The position numbers and the translations under genes are program-made. The notes beneath the pieces were generated by a model. The model worked only from the letters and a program-made list of their open reading frames with translations, ran no database searches and was not told the DNA's origin. A stretch of DNA of 64,000 bases from Chrysemys picta bellii (taxonomy: Eukaryota > Chordata > Testudines > Emydidae): assembly GCF_011386835.1 (NCBI RefSeq), contig NC_088800.1, forward strand, positions 86,791,481 to 86,855,480. The letters are read 5' to 3'. Below, in pieces: positions 35,613 through 47,400 of the stretch (positions are counted from its first letter, which is position 1; the number at the start of each line of letters is the position of its first letter).

Positions 35613-37689
35613 AATGCAAGGCAGGTACTGTTGCAGAAACAGGAGGGGGTGACTATGCAGGCCAATAGGGAGAGTTTGGGGAGCACACTGGCCCACAGCA
35701 AAAAGGGGAAACTCTAAAGTTGTCTACAAAGGGAATGAAGTATATTTTCCATGAGGAGAATTGTCCACTGTGCTCTGTGATTGTGCCGTTTCCTCACGCA
35801 CCATCTCAGCTGGACCTGAACTCCTTTGAATTTTTTTAAAACGTGTGATCAGTTTTGCCTGCCTTAATTTTCCAGTAAATAAGCAATGGTGACCACAAGG
35901 ACCTGTTTATGCTGTGGGTGTGGTGTGGAGATGGCAGGGACTTCACACCTGCCAAGTCTGGCTCATCTGCAAGGAGAGCCCCTCATTTTGGATTAACCTT
36001 AAAGCCAGTGCTCAAATTATTGAGGAGTTTGGGGGGTGCTTACTACTTTCAGGGGCTACCTCACTTCTGTCTATGGCCTCCTTACTTCACCCTACTGTTT
36101 AAATTAAGGACAGTCACTTGACCCTCAGGTGCCGCCTACTTTTTACCCATAATTTGAGCTCTGGTTAGAGCCATGTCTAAAGTATCTCACTTTCCAGAGG
36201 AAGTGTTGCAATGTGTTATTCAAAATCTGTCAGAATTGCCTGAAATTCTCTCAGTCGAATCCTCACACAGTCTGATTGTTTTGGATGCTGTGTCTGAACT
36301 ATGCAGGAAGGAGAAGGCATTTAAAGACACTTCTGAGAAGCAGTGGAGTGAGAACTGCTGACTGAGATAATTCAATTTAAATATTTTTGTTGGGGGCTGA
36401 GAGTGAGAGAGATCAAAGAACATTATCCGGTTCTCTTCAGGTTCTTATATTGTGCCCATCACCAGGGTATCTGAGCACTTAACTCTTTTATGCTAGGAAC
36501 TGAGACTCAAAACCGCCAAGAAGAGACAGGAATTCAAATTAATTAAGGACCTGTCTGCCCAGACTTTGTGGGCACAGCTGTGGCACATGGCTTTAAAAGT
36601 GTGTTTTTTAGAACATCTCTCCAGCCTTTTATTAAATATTACTTTTCTCACGAGGGATTGTTTCGCAGCCAGGGACTCCTGGTTCATTAACAATAAGAGA
36701 AGTATCAGGCAGGCAGAGTTGGAGGAAAGTGGCCGTTGCTACACCTGGGGCTCTGCACTTGGAGAGCTCGCAGCCTGGACTCATCTTGCAGTCCTGAGCC
36801 CACGGTGTCACACTGTTCTAGGTCCGTCCTGAAGCTTGACCCTCTTTCTCTAGCTCCACTTCTCATACTGTAGCCATATGGGATGCAAACGTCCTTTGGA
36901 GCTGGAGCTGAAGTTGATCCTCCTTTCAGACCATGAGCACATTGTGACCAGGTGCTGATAAGCCTCGAGCAAAGGAAGCGACTGGTGTCCCAAAGGGAGC
37001 TGGGTTTCTCTTATGTTACAGAACAAACCAAAGCAAAGATACAACCAGCCCAGCCTCCATAGCACGCGAGGCTCCTGTTCTGGACATCTCAGGTTGTGCC
37101 TGCCCCAGATCAGTGGCCTACAGAAAGGATGAGAAATTCTCATCCCAGAGCCCCCTGCTTCCTAAGTGCTGGGCAGTCACAGGGCCCCGTTGTTTGGGTT
37201 GCCCTTTCATAAAGCCTCTCCCAACATGCTCTGTTGATAGCTGGCCCTTTAAGTCTGGGAGAGAGAAGCAGGTGCAGTCCTAAGGTGGCCATATTGTCTT
37301 CATTTACTCCAGACTCCAGCTTCTTCCTTTCTAGCTGGTAAGTACTCAGCTGCTTTTATGTTGTTTTCTTCTTTTCCTGCAAGGAAGTGATACGTCCACA
37401 CACACATACACTGTCCTTTCCCTGAAGTCTGATTGGCCGAACCCTCTTGGTGTTTGTACCTTTAATCTAAGGCTCTGAGCGAAATGTGGAGCCTTTCTCT
37501 GTTTGATTGTCCTGTCATTCCCCCCCTAATAAGTCTTGTTATCCTCTTCCTCTGTATGGCCTGGTGCAGGTCAATGTCAGAGAAAGGATATTGGACTAGC
37601 TGGAGCATTGCTCTGATTCAGTCTGGCAAGTCCCATGTTGCTAAGGGGTAATAAATAATAAATAAAGAAATTAATGGAGATCTCCTATC

Positions 37690-37848
37690 TCCTAGAACTG
37701 GAAGGGACCCTGAAAGGTCATCAAGTCCAGCCCCCTGCCTTCACTAGCAGGACCAAGTACTGATTTTGCCCCAGATCCCTAAGTGGTCCCCCTCAAGGAT
37801 TGAACTCACAACCCTGGGTTTAGCAGGCCAATGCTCAAACCACTGAGT
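37690..37848 (-). mobile_element. tRNA-derived SINE, minus strand
   Basis: The plus strand shows the complement of box B (GGATTGAACTCACAACCC) and box A (GCTCAAACCACTGAGT) at the right, and a CR1-related tail at the left (CTGGAAGGGACCCTG, GGTCATCAAGTCCAGC). The tail differs from the copy at 48487, so it belongs to another subfamily. The head is clipped at ACTGAGT, next to the family A element. Confidence 0.88.
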
Positions 37849-37865
37849 CTTTAAATAAGGCTAAG

Positions 37866-38091
37866 TATCAGGGGGTAGCCGTGTTAGTCTGTATCTACAA
37901 AAACAACAAGGAGTCTGGTGGCACCTTAAAGACTAACAGATGCATAGACTGAATATATATATATATCATATATAGAATGCCTGCATCTGTAACTTTCACT
38001 CTATGCATCCGAAGAAGTGAGGTTTTTACCCATGAAAGCTTATGCCCAAATAAATCTGTTAGTCTTTAAGGTGACACCAGACTCCTTGTTG
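37866..38091. mobile_element. Palindromic dispersed element (family A) with 16-bp target duplication
   Basis: The left arm carries GGTAGCCGTGTTAGTCTG, and GGAGTCTGGTGGCACC followed by AAAGACTAACAG. The right arm is the inverted copy, ending ACTCCTTGTTG. The centre is AT-rich with a TA run (about 37945-37975). It is flanked by a 16-bp direct repeat TTTAAATAAGGCTAAG (37850-37865 and 38092-38107). It has no coding capacity. The long duplication is more like LINE-driven retroposition than cut-and-paste transposition. Confidence 0.8.
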
Positions 38092-39890
38092 TTTAAATAA
38101 GGCTAAGTTACTGCACTTGTCCTGCCTGTTGGAGACACTCATCTGACAGAAACAGTAAAGGAACCTGTTGAAGCATTTTCCTTTTTTGTGAACAACACTT
38201 GTATTGTTTGCAGAAAATCTGGAACCATCTTGATCCAGGAGGAATTGCAGTGGGATGGGCTCTGCAGTTTGAAAGGCCCATGTGTGCAAGGTGCTGAGCA
38301 GAGTGACTGTGCCCATGTGCTGTGAGTTGGAGGACTGGGGTCAAAGTGATTTTATCCCTGTAAGAAATCTATCTTGGGCTGGAACCTGGGATTTGTCTGC
38401 TTATGTCCCTTCTAGTCTCTTGGATCAGTATGTTGGATGGAGGAACTGTCTGAATTGTTTTCTAGGGTGGGGGCATTTTGCAGTGTGTGTGTGTGCGCGC
38501 ATCCAGTTTCTCTTTACCTCCCCCAGCTGTGTGTAGTGGGCCTTCCTCTCATAACTTGCTGTCATAAGGCAACTACTCGATACCGGATGTTGTGGGGGTG
38601 GCCTGGTCATTCTGGTTTTTAATATCATTCTGTTCCTTTTGTACTTTAAAGACTATAACCCCCCTACAGACTTCCCTGTGATATCTCAGCCCAGTACACA
38701 CTTACTGGGGAACACCACAGACCCACAGCAGAGCAGCAAGTGTTCAACCATCAAAAAGGAGTCAGACACTTACAAATCATGAGCTTTTAAAGGTAATTAA
38801 TTTTGCGTTCTTGTGTATTTGCCTTCTGGTTTTGGAGCCTTTGGAGTTCTTGTTCTCAAGCTTTTCTCCACAAGTCTGAGAGATGGAAATTTACTTTGGG
38901 GGGGGAAAGGAAGCCGAGATTCTCAGGAGCTGGGGCGTTAAGAAAAGCTCTGAATATTGCAGAGCTTGCAGTAAAACAGCAACACTTCCATTTCAGCAGG
39001 TGTCTGAGGGCTGCACTGGCTGTGTGAGTTACAGGGAAGCGAGCACAATACATTAGAGAATGGTTTTAATCCTGTGTTATTCACTAACCTGTGTTGGGGC
39101 TTCAGTTACTTTGAGTTTATAATCTGGTCTTGAATAGCCAGTTTGATCTATGTCCATTGTCAAACGCCCTCGATAGCAGTGGAGAAATCACCTTTCAAAC
39201 ACCAGAACATCATGTGAATGCAGCTGCCCTCTCCTGTAGTAAAAGCAACTCATTTATGACACAATCAATCAAATAGATGATTGACAGCTGCACAAGGAAT
39301 TCCAATAACACCACGCTGCACCTTGAAGCCTATGAGATCCATACAGGATTTATTACATTCTGGGAATAACAGGGTTTAAGATTTTATGGCAAACCCTGAC
39401 AGAAAGGCATGGAATGAATGTCAACTAGCAATTCTACTTCATTTACCCCTGTAATGGAATGGTATTGCACTAGCAGTGGGCGGCACACTGCTTTGGCTTC
39501 TTATGCAGGATTTAGAGACCTCAATCGTAGTCATTAACGGGAGCCCAAATACCTCCTTGTCGATGCGATTTCAGTGTCAGCCAGGCCTGGAGTTGGGCAC
39601 AGCTTTTTGCTAGTGTACCTGAGGGCAGGGCCGTGCTGTGCAGCGTGTGCACAGAGGAGCCATCATGCTTGAGATGGGTAAGAGCTGCAGGACACCGACG
39701 CTTCCGGTATTTGGGAGTGGAGGTCGATATAAATGGGTCATATTTGGGGCTCAAGCTCAGCCTTGAGACCAGCTAGTCAATTGCTGGGATTTCCCCCCTT
39801 TATTCCCTCTGGGAGGCTCTAGGTATCTCTTGCAATCAGAAGTCTGAGAATCTTCTCTGGTCCAGAGCTCGGTCTTTTATACTATACGTA

Positions 39891-40553
39891 TACAATGATG
39901 GGGTCTAAATTGGCTGTTACCATTCAAGAGAGAGATCTTGGAGTGATTCTGGACAGTTCTCTGAAAACATCCACTCAATGTGCAGCGGCAGTCAAAAAAG
40001 TGAACAGAATGCTGGGAATCATTAAGAAAGGGATAGATAATAAGACAGAAAATATCATATTGCCTCTATATAAATCCATGGTATGCCCACACCTTGAATA
40101 CTGGGCAGATGTGGTCGCCCCATCTCAAAAAAATTCTACTGGAATTGGAAAAGGTTCAGAAAAGGGCAACAAAAATTATTAGGGGTATGGAACGGCTGGT
40201 TTAAAACAAACAAAAGGAAGTATTTCTTCACACAACACACAGTCAACCTGTGGAACTCTTTGCCAGAGGATGTTGTGAAGGCCAAGACTATAGCAGGGTT
40301 CAAAAAAGAGCTAGATAAATTCATGGAGGATAGGTCCATCAATGGCTATTAGCCAGGATGGGCAGGGATGGTATCCCTAGCCTCTGTTTGCCAGAAGCTG
40401 GGAATGGGCAACAGGAGATGGATCAGTTGATGATTACCTGTTCTGTCCGTTCCCTCTGGGGCACCTGGCATTGGCCACAGTTGGAGGACAGGACACTGGG
40501 CTGGGTGGACCTTTGGTCTGACCCAGTATGGCCGTTCTTATGTTCTTATGTCT
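39891..40553 (+). mobile_element. CR1 LINE fragment with end of reverse-transcriptase ORF
   Basis: It encodes the end of the CR1 RT domain (KLAVTIQERDLGVILDSSL, AVKKVNRMLGIIKKG, SMVCPHLEYW), then the 3' UTR with GGAACTCTTTGCCAGAGG, TAGCCAGGATGGGCAGGG and GTATGGCCGTTCTTATG. A frameshift near 40110-40130 and a deletion near 40200 break the frame, so it is a dead copy. The 3' UTR end belongs to a different subfamily from the one at 35444. Confidence 0.92.
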
Positions 40554-41169
40554 TGCAGTGTCTTGTCCAGTCCTATAGGTACAGCTCATTCATCTTGGTT
40601 GCTTGTAGCAAAAGTCCTGCCTATTCTCATATGATAACATTCCAGCATTTGAAAAAAAGATACTGCTCTTCCAGGTGTCATCCAGGATCCATTCTGAGAA
40701 AACAACAGCGTTCTATCCCACCTGCTACAGCCCTCAATGCAGGGCATTGGGAGCTAGGCTCAGGCGGCCTGCTGGAGATGGATGGTGTGGCTTCCATGTG
40801 GTATTCCGATGAGTGGAGCCATCCCTTCTGTACGAGATGTTGCGGGCGCTAGGAAGGATCATTTGAAACAGGAATTAGTGGTTTCAGTGGCTGTCTATCT
40901 CTCCAATATTCCTGCACTGAGCACATCCCATTTCAAAGACTGTAGCGGAGCTACAAGTATATCTCAGATATTTGGAGCAATTCCGTTGTCTGCAATTATT
41001 AGAGGAACAAAACAACAAAAAAATAAAGGCAAAACTGTCCCGTCCTTAGCTTTGTGCCAGCTGTGGTGTCTCTCTCCTTCCACCAGGGCTGGGGCTCAGG
41101 CCCTGGGGTAGGACAGTCACCCACCTAGGGGACCCTCCATGACAAGGAGATGACGCAGGGAAACAACTC

Positions 41170-41560
41170 GTGGCTCTAGAGTAAAGCTGGGCAAAATTGT
41201 TTGGCTGAAACTGTTTTTCCCTGAAAAGTGCAGATTTGGATTGACCGAAGCATTTTGTGAATTTGTATCAAATTCACCAAATTGGTTTGGTTTGGAAAAA
41301 AACAAATCTGAAAAAAATCTCAACATTCAGTTTCCACATTTCAATTGAAATGTTTCAATTGTTCAATTTTTAATTTTACTTCAATTAAAAAAAGGTTTAA
41401 TGCCCTCAGAAACCAAATGTTTCATTTTAGATCAAATGAAAGATTTTGTTAAACACCAAATTAATTTTTGTTTTTACTTTTTTGATTTGTGGAAAAATTC
41501 ATCTAGTGATTGGAAAACTCCGTGATTTGCACGGCTCTGCACCTGTGGATCTGATCGTCG
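41170..41560. mobile_element. AT-rich palindrome-ended repeat, possible DNA transposon
   Basis: The left end AAAGCTGGGCAAAA and the complement of the right end (AGAGCCGTGCAAAT) are similar. In between, TTTCAATTGAAATGTTTC, GTTTTTCCCTGAAAAG and other AT-rich blocks repeat in both orientations. No clean target duplication was found. It may be an old MITE. Confidence 0.4.
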
Positions 41561-41593
41561 CTGTGTTCTCTGGCACCTGAGCTGACGTGAAGT

Positions 41594-41720
41594 ATCAGAG
41601 GGGTAGCCGTGTTAGTCTGAATCTGTAAAAAGCAACAGAGGGTCCTGTGGCACCTTTAAGACTAACAGAAGTATTGGGAGCATAAGCTTTCGTGGGTAAG
41701 AACCTCACTTCTTCAGATGC
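41594..41720 (+). mobile_element. Half-copy of family A element
   Basis: It starts TATCAGAGGGGTAGCCGTG, followed by a TAGTCTG motif, GTCCTGTGGCACC, GACTAACAG and ATAAGCTTTCGTGGG, ending at CTTCTTCAGATGC. Only one arm is present. The right edge is uncertain. Confidence 0.75.
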
Positions 41721-41749
41721 AAGTAATGGAAATCTCCAGAGGCCGGTAT

Positions 41750-43480
41750 AAATCATTTCAGTGAAATTCGGACGGCTTTCCCCACACAGCCATGGGCTGC
41801 TGCTCAGACATCTACCTCAGCCAGACTCCAGCTGGCCAGAGAACAGCAGCTGAAATGTGAATGAACTGGTTGTGATAATTAATCATCCTTAACACTTACA
41901 TAGCATTTGCCATTTCAAAGCACATTACAAGCATTCATTGATGTGTCTGGGGCCAACTGAACGTTGTATTTTTGGGCCAAATCTGCAGGCAGAGGAGAGA
42001 GCTGCTTTGTGTAATCCAATCCATCTGCGTTTCTCAAGGTCCTGTCGCTCTGGTGTGTAGGCAGCGGCTTAGTGGCTGACTGTTCTACAGATTCAAGTAC
42101 CAGTTCTTATTGCTAGTGACAAGGAAAGTGGGTCATAAATATTTACAGTCTTATTAAACCAAATGGCCTTTGCTGCAGACCAAGTTTTTAAGAAAACACC
42201 CCGGAGTCCAACGCTTTGCACTGAACTCTGACTGTAAAGGCCACTTTATTGCTCACTGTTGAACTGTGTCTGCAGTAGGGTGTTTTTACAACAACGTTCC
42301 CACTGTGGTCCTGGTATATGCAATTTTAGGAGCCTAGTGTAGACTTTGTGTCAATTGCACCGGGATTAGCTAGCGTGGACAAAGCCTTTTAGATAGCGGC
42401 ACCTTAGCTATGCGAATAATCAAAAGAATATCTGGTAGGTAGCAAAATATTCTGTTTGCATGGTCAGATCGTGTGGCTTTGTCTTCACAATATGTCCCAT
42501 TGGCTATGAACAGAACATGAGGAACTATCTTGCCCAACTGGACAAATATTAGCTTGGTGTTTCTGATATTTAAGAGTGTCGGGAGTCTAACCTTTAACTA
42601 TGCTGATATTTAACTAGTGATAATTAAGGTTCAGGTTTAAAACCCCCTTGAGATAAAAGGGAAAAATTCAAATGATGTCCTCTTGCTCCATGGCTCGGTC
42701 TGCAGGCTCCCAGCACTCCTGTCTGGGCTCTGAACAGTCCTTACAGCCTGAATAGCTTATGCTCGGCCCCACTTACCTTAATGAGGCATTTAACTTCAAA
42801 ACCCGTTTGGGGACCATTGAAATGTGAGTGTTACCTTCTGGAGTGGTGGAGTTTTTAACCCCATCAGTGCTGGTGGAATGTGCTGGATGTGTTTCTTGGG
42901 AGCAGCTTTCAATGGAAAGTCCATTCGAACCGATGGGATGTCAGGATGTCTCCACAAACTTATGTTCTAGGTGTCCTTGGCATGGCTGTTCAGTGGGAAA
43001 GCCCAGCAAGCCATTGTGTTCACCCCTAATTTACCATAGGGCTCTTCTTCCACTTCCCTCCAGCCTCCCAGGTGAGGCACTCCTGGAGGACAGCCTAAGC
43101 AGGGAGGAATTTCTGTATCACTTCCCAGTCTGCCTCCAGCTGGGAACATCTTCACTTAGCACTAGGGTGTGGCCCTGGGCCAAACACGGTCCCCAGAGTG
43201 TGACGGCCTGGCCCCTGGCTTCAGCAGGGAGTATCCTGGTTTACAGTCTCCGAGGTGCGCCGTGTGTCTGCCCAGGGATGGCACCTCATGCCTTTGGACA
43301 GGCAGCTGAGTTGTTTGAGGAGTTAGTGAGTGGGAGGGCTCAGCTGGAGAGGGTGGGAACGAGGGCAGGATTCGTGGACAGCCTGGGCGACATGGGCCGA
43401 GTTTGACATTCAGGGGATGCTGTGTGGCTGCATAGCCCTGGGCGATGCTGGGCAGCAAGTGGCTCAGATGACAGTGTGGT
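41750..43480. other. Intergenic DNA; a 192-codon frame of doubtful meaning
   Basis: A MIR-like scrap lies at 41880-41940 (CTTACATAGCATTTGCC, minus). A plus-strand frame 42828-43406 is open for 192 codons, but its translation has no recognisable domain, is Cys/Pro/Ser-rich in a GC-richer patch, and has no homologue known to me. I do not call it a gene. Confidence 0.4.
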
Positions 43481-43481
43481 T

Positions 43482-44000
43482 AGTGAGACAAAGGGAATAG
43501 CTTTTATTAGACCAACTTCTGTTGTATCCGATGAAGTGGGCTGTAGCCCACGAACGCTTATGCTCAAATCCATGTGTTAAGGTGCCACACGTCCTCCTGT
43601 TGTGTTGGTGAGTCACACAAGCTTTGGAGCCACAGTAAGCTCTTCTTCAGGGCTCTCAGGGTCACAGGAAAGGAACACTCAGCATCACCGGAAAATGCCA
43701 GCTGGGACCGAGTGTTAGCGTAGGTAGTTCGCACATGCTGTAAGGGACCATTGAAGGTAGAGAGACCTGTTAACATCTCTGCAGTTATAGGCCAAAAATG
43801 GGGGTTAGTGGGTTACGGATCCTTGTAATAAGCCGTAAATCCAGAGTCTCTGGTCAGTCCATGAGTTTTAGTGGCAGAGTTATGAGTGTTCGCTCCTGGG
43901 CTCATCTTTCGAAAGTGTTGTGCAGGTTTCCTTGGAGGCTGAGGACTGAAAGGTCAGATACAGAGTGACAGAGAGACGAGGTTAGTGGCAGCTGGATCTA
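43482..44000. mobile_element. Long family B copy interrupted by a family A fragment
   Basis: The head GCTTTTATTAGACCAACTTC is cut at CTGTTG by a family A fragment (about 43528-43611, TATCCGATGAAGTGGGC to CCTCCTGTTG), after which family B resumes with GGTGAGTCACACAAGC and CTCTTCTTCAGG. The body (TAAGGGACCATTGAAGG, AGGTTTCCTTGGAGGC) is also found in the neighbour at 44065. CTGTTG on both sides of the insert may be its target duplication. Confidence 0.65.
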
Positions 44001-44064
44001 CACAGCACATGGATGATCTCCGGCTGGCTAATGGCTGGCTCGCCAACACTAGGAATCGCATGTG

Positions 44065-44440
44065 GTGTTGTAGCTGTGTTGGTCTCAGGATATTAGAGAC
44101 ACAAGGGGGGTGACGTAATATCTGTTACTGGACCAACTTCTGTACGTGAGAGAGACCAGTTTTCAACACAGAGCCCTTCCTCAGGTCTGAGAAACTAACT
44201 CCGTGTCACTGCTAACTACAGGCTTTGCACAGATTGTTTAGCATATGCAGTTAACACACTGTTTCAAGAGACCATTGATGGTGAAGTGGTCCATTAACAC
44301 CCCTCCTGTGGTAAGGAGGAAATGGGGGGAGGAGCAGCTGAGAGAGGTTTGTTAGTGGGTAACAGATTGTAATAAGTCATAAGTCCAGTGTCTCTAGGAA
44401 GTCACAGCTCAGAAGCCAAATCAAAATAAACCCATGAGAT
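44065..44440. mobile_element. Second long family B copy
   Basis: It begins GTTGTAGCTGTGTTGGTCTC, then TGGACCAACTTCTGTACG, CTTCCTCAGGTCTGAG, AGAGACCATTGATGG and GTAATAAGTCATAAGTCC. The body parallels the copy at 43482, so the two are adjacent relatives in the same orientation. Confidence 0.65.
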
Positions 44441-44469
44441 TTACTTCCCCCCGGAGCAGACATGGAGCC

Positions 44470-47400
44470 CCATACTCAGTGCAGGCCCTTTCTCCTGGGA
44501 ATGTGCATTATGGCAAGTGAGCAAGAAGATTTGCACTTCATCTGCAGAATATGATGATATAATGAACAGGAAAGTGTTTGTGGTTCTTGCCTGAAGCCCC
44601 GAAGCTCCGAGTTAAATCTCGTCCTTATGGCTAAAGGGTTCCTCTGCACTGTTAGTGTCTCCTCTGGGGCAACAAGAAATGGATTCTGACCATCACGGAT
44701 TGTGTGTTCTACTGAATGAAAAAACTCTAAATATGGGTGACATACAGGCAGCACCTTTGCCCCTGCCCACTGAGCCTGGATAGAGTGGGGGGAGCTCTAG
44801 GGTGCATCCCTCTGTTTTAGGGGCTGCTTGCCCACACGTAAAAGTGTAGCCTCTTTACCTATGCAGGCCTAGACTGACAGGCCTGTCCTATGCAGGTGCA
44901 CTTATATACTGTACGTGTTAAAGGGCTGTAGCCCACAATACCTTGTTCCAGATCAGGAGTTGAAATAATCCAACCTGCTCCAAGACACCGTCATGCTGCT
45001 GTAAATGCCCCTGCTCGTGGGCTTGTCCGGGTTGGAATGTCAGCAAAAATTCACACCCCAAACTGAGATGCTTATTTCGCTCAGACGTGTAAGTGCAGAG
45101 CAACCTGCAGTGCATGTCTCCCATGCTTAGCACCCTCTCCCCCTCCAGCACCGTGAGCCGTCCTGCTCTCCACGCCTGCCTGTGCCGTACGCTGGCAACT
45201 TCCTGGCCCCTCTGGCTGCTGCCTGCCAGCACCCAAAAGCCCCAGTTCCTTAGTATTAAAAATCACAGCAAACAAACCACCAGCAAGAAGCTGCCAAACA
45301 TGAACTGGCCTAATGCCACCCTCACCTTATGATCTAACGTAGGCCCTGACCCTTCAATCCAGCATGGCGCCCTGCGCCCCCCAGAAGCCCCGTTGGGCCT
45401 CCTTGCTAGTGGATCCAACTGCAGGATCAGGGTGTGACTCTGTGAACTCTTCTGGACAGGGACTTTACTGTGTTTGGCAAAGCTGTGGGCCCTCTCTGTG
45501 GTGCTGTAGAAACACTGAGTAAAGGCGGGATGTAGAGACCACGTCACACCTTCCTCTGAGGTGACCCCTCACAGCTGTGCTGCAGCACTACACAACAGCT
45601 TCGACAGGAAGTGAAGAATCCCCTGGGATGGGAATTTTTTGTAGGTAGAATGTAATTACCCAAAGTGGAACACCGAGCCTAAGTCTTGTCCATGGGATCT
45701 TTAATTACTGGTGAGGGTCAGGACATCAGTGCCACGTCTGCCAGCCTGGGGCTGCCGGACACCACCCTGGGCCATTAGCTGAGCACTGCTGGCCAACAGG
45801 GAAGAGCATGAATCATCTAGTCCATGTTTGGAACACCTGGGTTTTCCTGTCGAAAGCCATGTCTGCCAGCAGAGCTGTCAGTCCGGGGCGTGAAGAGCTG
45901 TGATCCATGGCTGTGTCATCAAGAGTCTGAGCGTCACACCAGCAGAACGTTGCCTGTCGCAGTCTAGCTTGTTTTGCTGCAGTGTGTGTGTGTGTGGAGT
46001 GAGCTGGACTGTACGCACCTGACTAGCCGAGTAGCCGGTGGGTCACAGACGTTATTCAGATAATTGAGACGTTGGATAATCTACAAGGCAGAAGCCATTC
46101 AGCAGCAGAGTGGCCTTCCTCCTGGCTAAGTGCTCATCCTCTTCCTCCTTGCAGTCCTGATGGGGGGAGGTCTCTTCTCTGTTATCTGTGCACTACTGCA
46201 TTAGCCAGATCCCTTCCTTGTCTCAAGCACTGAGTTGCTGCAGAGGGCAGTAGCTCATGCCGGGGACAGGAAGTGGGGTTTTGGTTAAACGGGGCGTTAG
46301 CTGTACCAGCAAAAACCTGCTTTGTCAGTACAGCTGCTCCACGCTAGGAGTGCTTTGCCTGTACAGGGGCCTGCATTAGATGGCTGGGACGGTCCCTTCC
46401 AGGCAGAAACGTCTATAAGTCTACAGTAGACTGGTATTCTTCAACTGGCAAAGTGCTCCTAGTGCAAAGTATTGACCCAGACCCAGTGTTGTTCAGTTGA
46501 TGACAGATAAAATCTTGGCCTGCGGTGGTGGCTCCCGGCCAAGCATAGAACGGATGTTATACAAAGCGACCCTTCTCAAGCCAGAAAATTCCTCAGCACC
46601 ACATGCTATTTACAGGCTGTTGCTGCCAAAGTATGCACCCGCCAAAGATTGATCTCCAAAGGTCCCGTCAGCCGAGATGGCCCCAGAAGCCTTCAGAATC
46701 AGGCGCCAGCACAGACTTAAACCCGACGTTGGGGAACCGCATGTTTCCTAGTATCAGAACTCCAGGCCATGTAGGCATTGAGTCCAGCGACACGTGCTCA
46801 GCAGACTGGCAATACACACCGGTGATGTGACGCTAACAGGGGCTATCCAATTGCTTAGGGCGTGAGAGTACCCAAAACGAAGTCAGCCACATCCAGTCAC
46901 TAACTGAGGTAGAAGCGAGGTAGCACCCTTCCTCTGTCTCCTTATCCTGGGAGACTTACAACATCACCCTGAGTCTCACAGGCTGAGACGGCTTCCCGAG
47001 TGGCAAAGACGTGGCTTTTAAGATAACGGACATTCTCATCTACTCCCCAAACGAGTGATTGGTGAGAAGGAGGAAGAGATGTTGGTGTTACACAGGATGG
47101 AGCGGGGTAAGCTAGTACAAAACTTGTCTTGGACTCTTGGAGCGCACGAAGGCTGGGGTGTATTGAGCAGCTGTTTTCTGCCCCTTTTCTCTGCCTTTCT
47201 GGCATTTAGGAGTCGGCGTGTATACAGTAACTAAAGCTTGAATTAACCCTCCCCACACATGCCCATGCTTGTACAGCCATGCCAGCGTTTTCTGCCCTTC
47301 AAGTCGCATCAGCGAGGACAGGTGTGATGCAGCTGCATTGATGATGGAGTGCAGTCTTCTAAAGTATGTAACGTGTAATGGCTCATTCCCGAGCTGGCTC

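Larger units (their letters stand above)
28620..37680. other. Intergenic DNA with scattered repeats
   Basis: It contains the MIR copies, LINE tail and CR1 end listed separately. A short C-run lies at 33583-33592 and a MIR/L3-like scrap at 36435-36490. No coding exon, tRNA or other RNA gene was recognised. Confidence 0.55.

Noticed and set aside
40358..40852. 164-codon plus-strand frame.
   Set aside because: Its first part is the CR1 3' UTR (GGATGGGCAGGG to TATGGCCGTTC), so it is not a host gene.
42828..43406. 192-codon plus-strand frame as a possible gene.
   Set aside because: No recognisable domain, no family resemblance, no splice or promoter context, and its end lies near the family B repeat. 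Chance in GC-richer DNA is the simplest explanation.
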